Part shown: positions 1-11,576 of the stretch, piece after piece
How the letters are laid out: the number at the start of each line of letters is the position of its first letter
How positions within the stretch are numbered: the stretch's first letter is position 1
Assembly (NCBI RefSeq): GCF_046774425.1
Contig: NZ_CP177248.1
Location: 186,001-250,000 of the forward strand
Origin: Malacoplasma muris
Lineage (GTDB): Bacteria; Bacillota_I; Bacilli_A; Mycoplasmatales; Mycoplasmoidaceae
Direction: 5' to 3'
Length of the DNA: 64,000 nt
Translations under genes and position numbers: made by a program
The notes under the pieces: generated by a model
What the model saw: only the letters and a program-made list of their open reading frames with translations
Told to the model about the DNA's origin: nothing
Database searches by the model: none

Positions 1-315
1 TTAATTGAATGCTGTTTATCAGTTTTGTTAATTGCTTGATTAATAATTCTTTTAATTAGTTTAAATAAGATTCCTGTATCAGGATTTGAAACAATTCAAA
101 ATTTATTTGTAAATACTCCTGATAATACTAAACAATATGGAGCAGTGGCATTGTTTGGCGGTGTGGGATTAGCAATATTTTATTCAATGCTTATGGTCTT
201 TCTTTACTTTATAAGAACTCCAAGAAAATTAATGTACACATTAAATATAGCCTTTTACTCTTTGTCATTTTCAGGTGTTGTGGTTGGACTATTATTAATT
301 TTCTTGAATTTTTAA
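1..315 (+). CDS. Membrane protein, 5'-truncated by the window edge
   Basis: The frame is open from base 1 to a TAA at 313-315 and has no start inside the window, so only about 104 C-terminal residues are visible. It contains one in-frame TGA read as Trp. The product is hydrophobic, with at least three probable membrane segments and a short basic loop (RTPRKL) before the last one. I do not recognise the family. A strong hairpin terminator follows directly, so this is the last gene of its transcript. Confidence 0.6.
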
Positions 316-332
316 TTTTTTGGTTTAGCATT

Positions 333-368
333 ATACTACTAAATGATTTTTCATTTAGTAGTATTTTA
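333..368 (+). terminator. Intrinsic terminator
   Basis: A perfect 14-bp stem (arms 333-346 and 351-364) with a TTTT loop and a short T-rich tail, just after the partial membrane protein. Confidence 0.75.
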
Positions 369-416
369 TACAAATAATATAATAAAAGTACTTTAAAAAT
401 TGAACTGAGGATAATA

Positions 417-887
417 ATGAAATTTATATTTAAATTAATTTTCACACTATTCTTCTTAGCATTAGCAATCTTATGGATTCTATATACTATCAGTTTCTTT
501 GGTATATATCATGGAGGATGGGAATGAGTACAAAGAATTCCTGGAGTGTCATGATTGAACAATCAAATTGAAAAATGAATTAATAGTGTTCCAACCGATG
601 AAAAAGTTAGAGTAATCGGTTTACAACTGTTTTTAGCAGGTGGTGCTATTTTATTGGCATATACTGCATTATATTTCCCACTTAAGAAAATTCCATTTTT
701 TGGACAATTAATCAAATTTTTAACTTGTATTATTCCAACAATTTCAGCACTTGCTTTAATTATTGGTGCAGTGTTATTATTTGGTGATCTTAATTGACTT
801 CCAGGAGGATGATCTTCATCATCTCAAGGAGATCAAGGGAATGCTAACCAACAAGCTTTAATGGCTTTTAAATTAATGTTGGCTTAG
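417..887 (+). CDS. Small membrane protein of unknown function
   Basis: A 156-residue protein when TGA is read as Trp; several TGA codons lie in frame (for example GGWEW and PGGW). It has an N-terminal hydrophobic segment (about residues 4-32) and two more around residues 68-88 and 96-118. A short Trp/Gly/Ser- and Gln/Asn-rich stretch precedes the C-terminus. The start is the ATG preceded by GAGG. It lies between two hairpin terminators and so probably forms its own transcript. Family not recognised. Confidence 0.65.
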
Positions 888-898
888 CAACATACAAT

Positions 899-930
899 AA
901 AGTAGCATAATAACTATGCTACTTTTTTAT
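899..930 (+). terminator. Intrinsic terminator
   Basis: Stem AAGTAGCATA/TATGCTACTT with a 5-nt loop, followed by a run of T, 12 bases after the preceding stop codon. Confidence 0.8.
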
Positions 931-1014
931 TTACTTTTGTATATACTACATATGTGTAGTAAAATTAATAGGCATAAAAATTATTTTTGAAATTTTAATT
1001 AAAATAGAGGTTTT

Positions 1015-1989
1015 ATGGTTTTAGCAGTTGATGTAATGGGTTTTGAAAATCCAATTGATGAAGCAATAAAAGCATGCAGAGACTTTGTTAGAAAAAATAA
1101 AGATGTAACTATAATTTTGGTTGGAAAAAAAGAATCGATAATAAAGCATTTAAAAAAAAATGATGAATTTGAGATTCTTGATGCAAAAGATGAAATTAAA
1201 ATGGATGATAATCCTTTATTTATAAGAAATAAAAAAGAATCATCAATGTATAAAGCAGTTGAATTGGTTGCTAATGACAAAGCTGATGGTGTTTTATCTG
1301 CAGGCAATACTTCATGTTATGTTGCTATTACTTATATGTTACTAAAAAGATTTAATAAAATTTCAAAAGTTGCTTTTATGCCTTGAATTCCTACTCGTTA
1401 TAAAAAGGGATTCAATATGCTTGATTGTGGTGCAAATAAAATTGTTAATCAAAATGATCTTGTAGATTTTGCTATTATGGCTGACTTGTATAATAAAAAA
1501 GTTAGAAAGATTAAAAATCCAAAAATAGGTTTAATAAATTTAGGAACAGAAGATCAAAAAGGATTAGATTATTTAATTGAAGCAAATAAAATTTTAAAGA
1601 ATACTAAGGAAATAAATTATGTTGGTTTTATTGAACCAAGATATTTATTAGAAGAAATTGTAGATGTTGCAATTGCAGATGGATTTACAGGAAATATAAC
1701 TTTAAAAACTTTAGAAGGTACAGCAAAATCAATTAGTAATGCATTAAAAGATGAGTTTAAAAAACCATGAAATTTTTTAGGTTTTGTTTTATCTATGTGT
1801 GCTTTATTATCTTTGAAAAAGAAATTTGATTATAAAAATAATGCAGGAGCATTTGTTGTAGGTTTACAAAAGATTGCATTAAAAACACATGGTAGTGCTG
1901 ATTATAAACAATTTTATAGTTCTTTAAGAATGTTAAGAGACACTGTTAAATCAAACATAATAAATGATTTCAAGGAGAAATTTAACTAG
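1015..1989 (+). CDS. plsX: Phosphate acyltransferase PlsX
   Basis: PlsX converts acyl-ACP and phosphate to acyl-phosphate for phosphatidic acid synthesis at the membrane. The N-terminus has the family signature region DVMGFENP (residues 6-13; canonical DAMGGD), and LSAGNTS and the late ADGFTGN motif are present. The 324-residue length is normal. Two in-frame TGA codons (1384, 1768) encode Trp, so without code 4 the gene would look broken into three. rnc starts one base after the stop, the conserved plsX-rnc order of Gram-positive relatives; an acpP between them, common elsewhere, is absent. Confidence 0.9.
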
Positions 1990-1990
1990 T

Positions 1991-2698
1991 ATGAATTTAG
2001 GAAATTATCAATGACAAAAAATTCTTACTTTACTAAAAAAATTAAATATAAATGCTAATAATAAAAGTTTATATGTAGAAGCAATGACACATAATTCATA
2101 TAATAATGAACATAAATTGGGCTTTACTTATCAAAGACTTGAATTTCTTGGAGATGTTATTATTTCTAAAATAGTATCTTGTTATTTATTTTATTTAAAA
2201 TTTGATGAAAAAAGTATGACAGAAATAAGAAAAGCAATTGTAAATGGAATAACACTAAAAAGAGCAAGTGATGAATTAAGTTTAATTGATCATGCTTTTT
2301 TAGGCAGAGGTGTTAATGCTTTAACTGAAACAAATAAAATTAGAGAAGATTTATTTGAATCACTAATGGGTGCAATATATTTGGACCAAGGTGAATCAAA
2401 AGTTTATGAAATTTTAAAGAATACTATTATTAAGTATTACAACAACAATGATTTACAGGATACTTTTGATTACAAAACAAAAATTCAAGAATTATTACAA
2501 AAAAATATGTCTAGTACAAAATCAAAAGGCAAAATACATTACACTAAAGAAGATGATGGTAATGGCAATTTTAAATCAACCTTATATTTTGGTGATATAA
2601 AATATGGAACAGGTTTTGGTTCAACAAGAAAAAAAGCCGAAAATGAAGCAGCTAGGATTGCATATGAAAAATTCGTTAAACCAAATATCAATGAATAA
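1991..2698 (+). CDS. rnc: Ribonuclease III
   Basis: RNase III cleaves double-stranded RNA in rRNA and mRNA processing. The signature R49-LEFLGD-55 carries catalytic acidic residues, and the second acidic cluster is in EDLFESLMGA. A C-terminal dsRNA-binding domain covers about residues 160-232 and ends in the typical KKAENEAARIAYE helix. The ATG at 1991 is chosen because it follows the plsX stop directly and restores a full N-terminal helix containing a TGA-Trp codon. Length 235 residues, as in other bacteria. Probably cotranscribed with plsX. Confidence 0.92.
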
Positions 2699-2825
2699 TT
2701 TATGTTTAAATTTAAATAAATATTTATTGTTATTAATAAACTACATTTATTTTTGAATGATTGTTTATATAAATGTTAAGTGTGATAGAATTTATTAGTT
2801 ATAAAATTCATTTTGGTAAGTTATT

Positions 2826-4664
2826 ATGTCAAAAAAAGCAGAAAAAAAAGCAAAAGATAAAGATGAAATAAAAAAAGCGTCATTGGATGATAATAAAGTA
2901 GATGATGTAAATAATGAACAATCATTAAATAAAAAAGATGATTTAAAAAATGCTAATGATTTGCAAGATGACAAATTAAAAATAAACATTAATTTATCAA
3001 AAGAAGATATAAGTGATTCTGATGATGAAGTAAAAACCTTATCATTAGATGAAACTAAAGATATAAAAGAAGAACAAATTGTAGAAGAAAAAAAAGTTGA
3101 AACTAAAAACACTAATGAAGAATTAACTGAAAAAGAAAAACAAGAAATTGATGAATTAAAAGCAAAATTAAAAGAAATTGATTTATCAACACTTGAAAAA
3201 CAAGAAGACAAGCAAGAAGCATCAAAATCATCTGTGGAAACTAAAGAAAATACATCAGTTGAGGATGGAGAAATTACTTTACAAGCAATTAGTTCTACTG
3301 ATGTTGAATTAAAAAGAAAAATTGCTCAAATTAAATCAGAGTTAAAATCCGATTTATCTTATAGAGAAAGATTCAAAAATTTATTTAAATCTAAAAAGCA
3401 AAAGCAGTTAGAAAAAGAATTAATTGAAAAAAAGGCTATAAAATTAAGTAAATCTAAAAAAGAAGTAAAATATGTTTTAACAAGTTTTAAATCTACAATT
3501 GGTTTGTTCTCAATTTTTTATAGTAGAAATGATATGCCATGAAGAATTGGTATAGCTTGTATTGTCGGTTTAATTATGAGTTTAGTATCAGTTATATTTG
3601 TTCAAAATACAGGTGTTGTAATAACTGGTATGTCAGGTATTTTTCAGGGAATTGCTAGAATTTCAAGAGTGTTATTAATTAAAAATGGTATAGGTGATAG
3701 TATTAATCATTCAACCATAAACATGATTTATAACTTAATGTTTTATGGAATGTATTTATTAGTAAATATTCCTTTAATTATTTTTTCATATAAAAAAATA
3801 GGTAAAAATTTTACAATAATTTCAACAATTCCTGTTGTTATATCCAATGTTATCCCTTTATTGATAAATTTGATTCCTAATGTAAATGAATTGTTTATAT
3901 TTGGAGATACTAGACCAACTGAATTATCAATTATTCAACAAGTTCAAAATGGAGTACCAATATTGGTTGAAAAACATACAGAATTATATAATAATGGTGT
4001 TAGTATATTAACATTTATTTTTAAAGAAACTAATTCAACACTTGTTACAGATGCTCCAAAATTTATACCAATGGTTTTATACACTCTTGGAGCTGGACTT
4101 ATAAATGGATTTGCTTTTTCAATGATTATAGCTGTAGGAGGAAGCACAGGAGGTTTAGATTTTATATCTTTTTATTTTGCATATAAAAAGAACAAATCAC
4201 TAGGTCCTGTATTATTAGCATTTAATGTTGCTTCAGTATTTATAACAACAATGTTAGGATCTTATATCTCAGCTGTTGTAGTTAATCCACAAGCATATTC
4301 AGGATATGAATATTTCTTTTCACAGAATTTATTTACAGGAATTATTTATGCAATAACTTTATCTACAATGATTGGGAATTTATTTCCTAAAGATAAAGTT
4401 GTTAAAATTACTATTTATAGTTCAAAAGTTTATAAAATTAGAAATCATTTATATTCAAAAAATTTTAATCACTCATTAACAATCAATAACACAACAGGTG
4501 GATATAGTTTAACTGAGCAAAAAAATATTGAAATAATTTGTATGTTTATTGAAGTGCCAAAAATTCTTCAAGAAATTAAATCTTGTGATGCAAGTGGTTT
4601 AATTACAATTACACGTATAAAAGGTATTGATGGTAAACTTACAATTGCAAGTTCAATTAATTAA
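2826..4664 (+). CDS. YitT/DUF2179-family membrane protein with long acidic-lysine N-terminal extension
   Basis: One 612-residue protein; a TGA-Trp codon at 3540 joins what looks like two ORFs. Residues 1 to about 210 are a low-complexity Lys/Glu/Asp-rich cytoplasmic extension likely to be disordered or coiled. The rest is the YitT type: a first membrane segment, the GMSGIFQGIARI loop, three or more further segments including AVGGSTGGLDF, and a C-terminal soluble DUF2179 (PII-like) domain around IICMFIEVPKILQEI. YitT proteins are putative transporters without an established substrate. The long acidic extension is unusual for the family. A terminator follows. Confidence 0.8.
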
Positions 4665-4667
4665 TAT

Positions 4668-4704
4668 AATATGAGAAATAAAAAATGTTTCTCATATTTT
4701 TTTA
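4668..4704 (+). terminator. Intrinsic terminator
   Basis: Stem AATATGAGAAA/TTTCTCATATT with a 9-nt loop and T-run, immediately after the YitT-like gene. Confidence 0.8.
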
Positions 4705-4786
4705 TAAATTAAAAATTAATAAAAATATTGAATAAAAAATATTAGAATTATATAAATGATAAATGAAAATTTAAAGGAAATTTCTT

Positions 4787-5464
4787 ATGGATTATTTAAA
4801 ATATGCTAAATATATTGATCATACATATTTAGGACAAGATGCTACTAGTGAACAAATAATTACTTTATGTGACCAAGCAAAAAAATATAAATTTTATTCT
4901 GTTTGTGTTAACCCATGTAACATTAGTTTGGCAAAGAAATGTTTAGAAGGTTCTGAAGTAAAAGTTTGTGCTGTTGTTGGGTTTCCTTTAGGGCAAAACA
5001 CAACTTCAACTAAAATTTTTGAAACTACTGAAGCTATAAGACTTGGTGCTGATGAAATTGATATGGTTATTAATGTTCCAAAATTAAAAGGAAAATATTT
5101 TGATTATTGTTTATTGGAAATTAATCAAGTAAAAAGTTCATGTGATAATAAACCATTAAAAGTTATTGTGGAAACATGTTTATTATCTGAAGAGGAAAAA
5201 GTTTTTGCTTGTGAATTGATATTAAAAAGTGATGCTGATTTTATTAAAACATCTACAGGTTTTGCAAAAACAGGGGCAACAATTGAAGACATTCAATTGT
5301 TTAAAAAAATTATAGGAAATAAAAAATTGATTAAAGCAGCAGGTGGAATTTCTACTAGCCAAGATCTTGAAAAGTTTATTGAGGCTGGTGCTGATAGAAT
5401 TGGTACATCAAGAGGTGTATCATTAGTAACAAATAGTTTTATAGGTAATGAAAATAAATATTAA
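4787..5464 (+). CDS. deoC: Deoxyribose-phosphate aldolase
   Basis: DeoC cleaves 2-deoxyribose-5-phosphate to glyceraldehyde-3-phosphate and acetaldehyde, feeding deoxynucleoside carbon into glycolysis. The Schiff-base lysine is K154 in DFIKTSTGF. The DEIDMVINV strand carries the conserved Asp, and the last conserved block is KAAGGI. Length 225 residues, typical for bacteria. An AAAGGAAA ribosome site precedes the ATG. It stands alone between terminators; no other deoxynucleoside-catabolism gene is adjacent. Confidence 0.93.
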   Translation: MDYLKYAKYIDHTYLGQDATSEQIITLCDQAKKYKFYSVCVNPCNISLAKKCLEGSEVKVCAVVGFPLGQNTTSTKIFETTEAIRLGADEIDMVINVPKLKGKYFDYCLLEINQVKSSCDNKPLKVIVETCLLSEEEKVFACELILKSDADFIKTSTGFAKTGATIEDIQLFKKIIGNKKLIKAAGGISTSQDLEKFIEAGADRIGTSRGVSLVTNSFIGNENKY

Positions 5465-5472
5465 ACTAATTT

Positions 5473-5508
5473 AAAATAAGATTCTAGTATTTATAGAATC
5501 TTATTTTT
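5473..5508 (+). terminator. Intrinsic terminator of deoC
   Basis: Stem AATAAGATTCTA/TAGAATCTTATT with about a 7-nt loop and T-run. It would also serve a minus-strand transcript arriving from the right. Confidence 0.8.
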
Positions 5509-5687
5509 GTGTCTAAATTAAGGAAAAATATGCAAATTTTATGATTGATTATATTGCCAATACTATTTTTTATAAATTCATATTGTATTGGGAAAATATA
5601 TTCCAATTGATATAAAACTTTATCAACATCATATTCTATTGTAGCAGGATGATTTTCTCTTGTATCTATAATTGGTTTTTTATCCAT
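5484..5687 (-). CDS. Possible small hypothetical protein
   Basis: A 67-residue open frame on the minus strand. Residues 1-45 look protein-like (DTRENHPATIEYDVDKVLYQ). The last 20 residues run into the deoC terminator hairpin and may be less meaningful. The upstream AAAAAGG lies unusually close to the ATG. No family recognised. It could be a remnant or a chance ORF in an AT-rich gap. Confidence 0.3.
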   Translation of the reverse strand: MDKKPIIDTRENHPATIEYDVDKVLYQLEYIFPIQYEFIKNSIGNIINHKICIFFLNLDTKIRFYKY

Positions 5688-5787
5688 ACCTTTTTATTAT
5701 GTTACTAATATTAGACCTTATTATTTATATTTTATTTTATCCATACAAATTTTTTTGACAATTTTATATTTTTTTAATTACAAAATA

Positions 5788-7122
5788 ATGCTAATTGGTT
5801 TTTTTGTTGAAAAAGTAAAGATTATTACTTTATTAAGCATTTTTTTAATCATAGCTATTATTTTTACTTTATTTTTTTTCCATTCCAACATTGTTGATAG
5901 TTTTGTTTCTAAAAATGACAAAATAGTAAAAAATAGTTCATTATTTAATTTTTTTATTGATAATTTATTTGATTTTTATCATGTTGAAAGAATGTACTAT
6001 AGCAAGTATTCATTACCAATATTTATTGCTTTTATTCTTGCATTCTTAATTTTTAGTTTTACAAAAAATAATTATGTTTTTAATATAAAAAGATTTATTT
6101 CTACATTACTTTTAACTTCTATTTTATCAACAATAATTTTTAGCAATAGTTCAAACAACTATAATAATTATTCATTGTTGTTTTTAGGATTGTTTTTTGC
6201 AATTCATTTTTTGGTTACAAAATATAAAGAAATAAATTATAAAAATAATTATTTTATCTATAATATTCTTGCACTTTATTTGGTCATTATTAATTCCAAT
6301 AATTTTGCATATCTTTTGTTAATTCATGTTTTGTTTATAATGAGTAATTATTCAATGAAAAACAATTTTGGTTTAGATAATATATTAAGGGCAACAATAT
6401 ATCTATTGATACCCTCTACTTTATCTATTTTAACTCAGCCAATATATGTTCCAATAATTGTTTTTGTAGTATTTATTTTATTTATATCTATTTATTATAT
6501 TCTTAGAAAAAATGTAAATTATTATGAGTATATTTACAAAATAGAAAATTTTTTGAATAATAAAATTCGATATATTATTATTTTTGTTTTTGCAATAATT
6601 TTAACAACTATACTAGTGTTATTTTTTAAAAACTCATACTATTTTGACATTAATATTTTTAAAATTAGTTTCAGATCATCTAATAATATTGTCTATCAGC
6701 AAGTGATGCTTTACTTATATTATGTTTTCTATGGTATACTTGTTATTTTTTCTTATGTTTATTTTATTTTCAAATTTCAATTAATTATTAAATCATATGT
6801 GCCAGCATATTTGATATCTATGTCTGTAATTTTAATTTACAATCCACTATTTATTTCATTGTTGTATTATGTTAATACTATTTATGAAATTGATTATTAT
6901 ATTTTCTTTTTAATTTTATTTTTAATAGTTTATTTATTTTTATTTAGAAATTCATTAAAAATAGATTTTAATAATAAACAAGTTCTATATGAAGACAAAA
7001 AATATTTTTTAAGTAAATCTAAATTATTTTTTAAATATAATTTAAATAAAATTTTATATAGTATGTATTGCATTACTTCTATATTTCTTGTTGTAATGCC
7101 TATGGTATTTAATTTAATTTAG
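5788..7122 (+). CDS. Multispan membrane protein of unknown function
   Basis: A 444-residue, very hydrophobic protein, Phe/Ile/Tyr/Asn rich, with roughly ten to twelve predicted membrane segments separated by short polar loops. No catalytic or transport signature is visible. The overall look (many segments, aromatic-rich) resembles polymerase/flippase-type envelope proteins, but this is not a firm assignment. The frame extends upstream to a TTG at 5755, but that TTGACA looks more like a -35 box, so the first ATG is preferred. It ends 16 bases before ligA and may be cotranscribed with it. Confidence 0.6.
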   Translation: MLIGFFVEKVKIITLLSIFLIIAIIFTLFFFHSNIVDSFVSKNDKIVKNSSLFNFFIDNLFDFYHVERMYYSKYSLPIFIAFILAFLIFSFTKNNYVFNIKRFISTLLLTSILSTIIFSNSSNNYNNYSLLFLGLFFAIHFLVTKYKEINYKNNYFIYNILALYLVIINSNNFAYLLLIHVLFIMSNYSMKNNFGLDNILRATIYLLIPSTLSILTQPIYVPIIVFVVFILFISIYYILRKNVNYYEYIYKIENFLNNKIRYIIIFVFAIILTTILVLFFKNSYYFDINIFKISFRSSNNIVYQQVMLYLYYVFYGILVIFSYVYFIFKFQLIIKSYVPAYLISMSVILIYNPLFISLLYYVNTIYEIDYYIFFLILFLIVYLFLFRNSLKIDFNNKQVLYEDKKYFLSKSKLFFKYNLNKILYSMYCITSIFLVVMPMVFNLI

Positions 7123-7138
7123 AAAAAAAGGAAATAGT

Positions 7139-9151
7139 ATGAATGATGAATCAAAAAAAGAGATAAAAAATAAGATGGATCAATTGGTTAAACAATTGAA
7201 ACAATATGAATATGAATATTATGCATTAGAAGAACCAACAGTAAGTGATTATGAATATGATCAATTATTGAACCAATTGAAAAAATATGAGAATAATTTT
7301 CCTGAATTCATTAGATTTGATTCGCCCACAAAAAGAGTTGGTGGATTTATTTCTGAAAAATTTAATAAGGTTAAGCATAAAATACCAATGCTTTCATTAA
7401 GCAATGCTTTTGATGAGAATGATTTAATTAAATTTGATACCGATATAAAAAAAGAGCTTGGTATAAGTGATATAGAATATGTTGTAGAACCTAAAATTGA
7501 TGGTTTAAGCATCTCATTAATTTATAAAAATAAGTTTTTTTATAAAGCTATTACAAGAGGAGATGGTTTGACTGGAGAAGATGTTACAGAAAATGTCAAA
7601 ACTATTAGAACAATTCCTCTAACAATAGATTATGATGGTGAATTAGAAATTAGAGGTGAAATTTTTCTAGATAAAGAAAGTTTTCAAAAGATTAATAATG
7701 ATCCAAATACTGTTAAAAAATTTGCAAATGCAAGAAATGCTGCAAGTGGATCATTAAGAAATTTAGATACTACAGTTACAGCAAATAGAAACTTAAAAGG
7801 ATTTTTTTATTATGTCCCAGAAAATGAGAAAATTAATTTAAGTAAACAATTTGATATTTTAAAGTGACTAGATAGTCAAAGAATTCTAAGATCAAAAGAT
7901 ATTGTAAAATGTAAAGATATTTTTGAAGTATTAGACAGAGTTAAATATTTAACAGAAAATAGAAATAATTTTGATTATGACATAGATGGTATAGTAATAA
8001 AAGTTAACAATGTTAGTTTTTATGAAGAACTTGGTTATACATCAAAATTTCCCAAATGGGCTATTGCATATAAATTTCCTGCTAATGTTAAAGAATCAAT
8101 ATTGAAATCAATTGATGTTACAGTTGGTAGAACTGGAAGAATAAATTTTATAGCAAATATTGATCCTATTGAATTGGATGGAAGTGTAATTTCAAAAGCT
8201 ACTCTTCATAATGCTGAATATATTTATGAAAAAGATATTAGAATTAATGATGTAGTTCAAATTTATAAAGCTGGGGATATTATTCCTAAAATATTGGGTT
8301 CAAAATTAGAAAATAGAGATGAAAATAGCATAAAATGAATTAAACCTACACATTGTCCAAGTTGTAATTCATTATTGAAACAATTTGAAAATGAAGTAGA
8401 TCAATATTGTATAAACAAAAATTGTCACGAAAAAATTATTCAGCAGATTACACATTTTTGTAGTCGTGATGCTATGAATATAGATGGTGTATCAGAGTCT
8501 ATTATTAGAAAATTATATGAAAATAATTTAATAAAGGACATTAGTGATATTTATTTATTAAAAGATAAAAAAGAAGAAATATTATCAAAGGATTTACTAA
8601 TAAAAGATAAATCTTTTAATAATATAATTAAAGCAATTGAAAAATCAAAACAAAACTCTCTTGAAAAATTAATTTTTGGTCTAGGTATTAAACATGTTGG
8701 TTATACTGCTGCAAGACTTTTATGTAGAAGATTTAAAACTTTACAAAATATTGCTCAATTAACAAAGGATGAAATACAAGAAGTGGCTGAAATTGGCGAT
8801 AAAATGGCTGAATCAATTATTGAATGGTTCTCTAATTCTAATAATATTGAATTGGTAGCTAAACTTTTATCATATTCTATAAATATGACATATATAGATG
8901 AATATGCAAATGTTAATGTTAAAGATGAAAATTTAATATTTATGAATAAAAGTTTTGTAATCACAGGATCATTCAATGATAATAGAAATACAATTAAAAA
9001 TATTCTTGAAAGTGTTTATCATGCCAAAGTAAGTGGAACTATAACAAAAAATACAGATTATCTTATAACTGGTAAAAATGCTACTCAATCAAAAGTGGAT
9101 AAGGCAAATACATTAAAAATTAAAATAGTGTCAGAAGAATTTTGAAAATAG
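7139..9151 (+). CDS. ligA: NAD-dependent DNA ligase
   Basis: LigA seals nicks in replication and repair, using NAD as adenylate donor. The adenylated lysine is K119 in EPKIDGLS. The N-terminal Ia domain is present, followed by the adenylation domain (to about residue 310), an OB fold, a four-Cys zinc finger (CPSC...CINKNC), helix-hairpin-helix repeats and a C-terminal BRCT domain (from about residue 600). The protein is 670 residues, full length. Several TGA-Trp codons occur; the last is the penultimate codon, so the true stop is the TAG at 9149-9151. Confidence 0.94.
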
Positions 9152-9280
9152 TTTAATTTTTAATAAAATTATTGTTCTAGTATTTTAATTAAGTTTTTAA
9201 ACTTTTTAGATTATTGATTATCTTTTTTACTACAATTAATAGTGTCTAGAAATCTTATTTTTTATTTGAAAGGTGTTGTT

Positions 9281-10048
9281 ATGAAAAAAATGATTATTGG
9301 TAATTGAAAAATGTATAAAACAACTTCTGATATTAACATTTTTAAATCAGAATTTGAAATGGCTATTGATTCTGCAAATATTAATGTTGAATATGGAATA
9401 GCTGTTCCATCAATTTATTTATGTAAAGTTGTTGATATTTTTAGAAACAATAAAAACATTAAAATATATGCACAAGATGCACACTACAAAGAAGAAGGTG
9501 CTTACACAGGTAATATTTCATATAAACAGTTGTTGGATTGCAATGTTTATGGAAGTATTATTGGTCATTCAGAAAGAAGAGCAATGTTTAATGATACAGA
9601 TGAAGAAATTAATAAAAAAGTACTAGCATTATCTAGAAACGATCTTTCAACAATTTTATGTGTTGGGGAAACATTGTTGGAATATCAAAACAAAATATCT
9701 GTATCTATAGTAATTAATCAATTAAAAAAAGCATTAAATTCTGTTATGGATAATGATGTAAAAAATGTAATTATTGCATATGAACCAGTATGAGCAATTG
9801 GTACAGGTATTGTTCCAAAACCAGAAGAAGTTGATTTAATAATAAAAGAAATCAGAAAAACTATTTCTGAGTTATATAATCCTAAATTTGGTAATTCAAT
9901 AAAAGTATTGTATGGTGGTTCTGTTAATGCTAAAAATATTAATGATTTTTTAAAATTAAATTCTATTAGTGGTTTTTTAGTTGGATCAGCATCTTTGAAA
10001 GGATCTGATTTTGCAGAACTTCTAGAACTTGGGGGTAAAGATGCGTAA
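9281..10048 (+). CDS. tpiA: Triosephosphate isomerase
   Basis: TpiA interconverts dihydroxyacetone phosphate and glyceraldehyde-3-phosphate. The substrate lysine is K10 in NWKM (Trp encoded by TGA), the electrophile is H96 in GHSERR, and the catalytic base is E168 in AYEPVWAIGTG. The phosphate-binding GGSVN and VGSASL loops follow. It is 255 residues. The ATG at 9281 is required to include NWKM and has an AAAGG site upstream. Its stop overlaps the gpmI start by 8 bases, so tpiA, gpmI and eno are read as one glycolytic operon. Confidence 0.95.
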
Positions 10049-11552
10049 AAAACCAATTGTTTTAGCCATTTTAGATGGTTTTGGCGAAAGAGAAAATGAG
10101 TTTGGTAATGCTATAAAAAATGCTAGCATGCCATGTTATCAATCTTTGCTAAAAATGTTTCCACATATTTATCTTGATGCATCAGGCGAAAGTGTTGGAT
10201 TGCCAATTGGTCAAATAGGAAATTCAGAAGTAGGTCATTTAAATATTGGGGCTGGTAGAGTTGTTTACACTGGTTTATCACTAATTAATAAAGATATAAA
10301 AGATAAGATTTTTGATACAAATCCAGCATTATTGTCTGCTATTAAACATGCTATTAAAAATAAATCAAAATTTCATGTAATGGGTTTATTTTCAAATGGT
10401 GGAGTTCATTCAAATCAGGAACATATATTTAAGATTATTGAAATTGCCAATGCTTATGGATTAACTCCTATTATACATATCTTTGGCGATGGACGTGATG
10501 TTGCCCCTCAAACACTAACAAAAGATATTAAGTTACTTCTTGAATTGCTAAACACATTGAATGGCAAAATAGGTACAATTGCTGGAAGGTTTTATGCAAT
10601 GGACAGGGATAAAAGATTTGATAGAACTGAATTAGCTTATAAAACACTGTTGGGATTAAATGAAAATTATTATGTAGATCCATTAGAATATGTTAATTCT
10701 CAATATCAAAAAGAAATATATGATGAGTTTTTAGAACCTGCAACAAGAAATGATGAGTTGGTGCATATTTCAGATAATGATGCAATTATTTTTGCAAACT
10801 TCAGACCTGATAGAGCAAGACAACTATCACATATGTTTATTGGTAGTGAGTTATATGATTATTCATGTCCAAAAAAATTAAATAATATATATTTTGCTAC
10901 AATGATGAATTATGAAGGTATTAATCCACATGGTGTTTTATATCCTAAAGTTGTTATTAAAAATACCTTAGGTTCTATTATTTCAGAAAATGGATTAAAA
11001 CAATTAAGAATAGCTGAAACAGAAAAATATGCTCATGTTACTTTCTTTTTTGATGGAGGAGAAGAAATTGATTTACCAAATACAGACAAAATTTTAATTC
11101 CATCTCCAAAAGTCACAACATATGATTTAGCACCAAATATGAGTGCAGTTGAAATTACAAATAAATTATTAGAAATAATTCATGAATATGATTTTATTGT
11201 TTTAAATTATGCAAATCCAGATATGATTGGTCACACTGGAAATTATGAAAAAACAATTAGTTCATTAGAGTGTTTAGACAAACAAATATTACGATTATAT
11301 GAAAATGTATCAAAATTAGGTGGAACTTTATTTATAACTGCAGATCATGGAAATGCAGAAGAAATGATTGATGAAAACAATAAGCCTATTACAAGGCACA
11401 CAACAAATAAAGTTCCATTTCTTGTTACAGATAGTAAGATAGGTTTGATACAAAACAAAGGAAATTTATCTAATATTGCACCCACAATATTAGATTATAT
11501 AGATATTGATCAACCTAAAGAAATGACTGCAAAGTCATTAATTAAATGATAA
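10041..11552 (+). CDS. gpmI: 2,3-bisphosphoglycerate-independent phosphoglycerate mutase
   Basis: GpmI converts 3-phosphoglycerate to 2-phosphoglycerate using two metal ions. The phospho-serine is S62 in GNSEVGHLN, and metal-site motifs ILDGFG at the start and TADHGNAEEM near the C-terminus are intact. The ATG at 10041 sits 6 bases after a GGGGG site and overlaps the end of tpiA by 8. The gene ends TGA-TAA; the TGA is Trp here, giving 503 residues. eno starts 24 bases later. Confidence 0.95.
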
Positions 11553-11576
11553 TTCAACTAAAATAAGGAGAAATAT

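Noticed and set aside
999..1307. Minus-strand ORF opposite plsX
   Set aside because: It is a shadow of plsX; its Ser/Phe-rich translation shows no family features and it has no ribosome site.
1384..1386. Apparent nonsense mutation in plsX (and similar TGA codons throughout)
   Set aside because: TGA falls at conserved Trp positions in many intact genes, so it is read as Trp, not as a frameshift or pseudogene.
2795..3211. Minus-strand Ser/Phe-rich ORF
   Set aside because: It mirrors the Lys/Glu/Asp-rich extension of the YitT-like gene and arises from its codon bias.
5755..5760. TTG as start of the 5788 membrane protein
   Set aside because: TTGACA fits a -35 box better than a start codon, and an ATG follows 33 bases later in frame.
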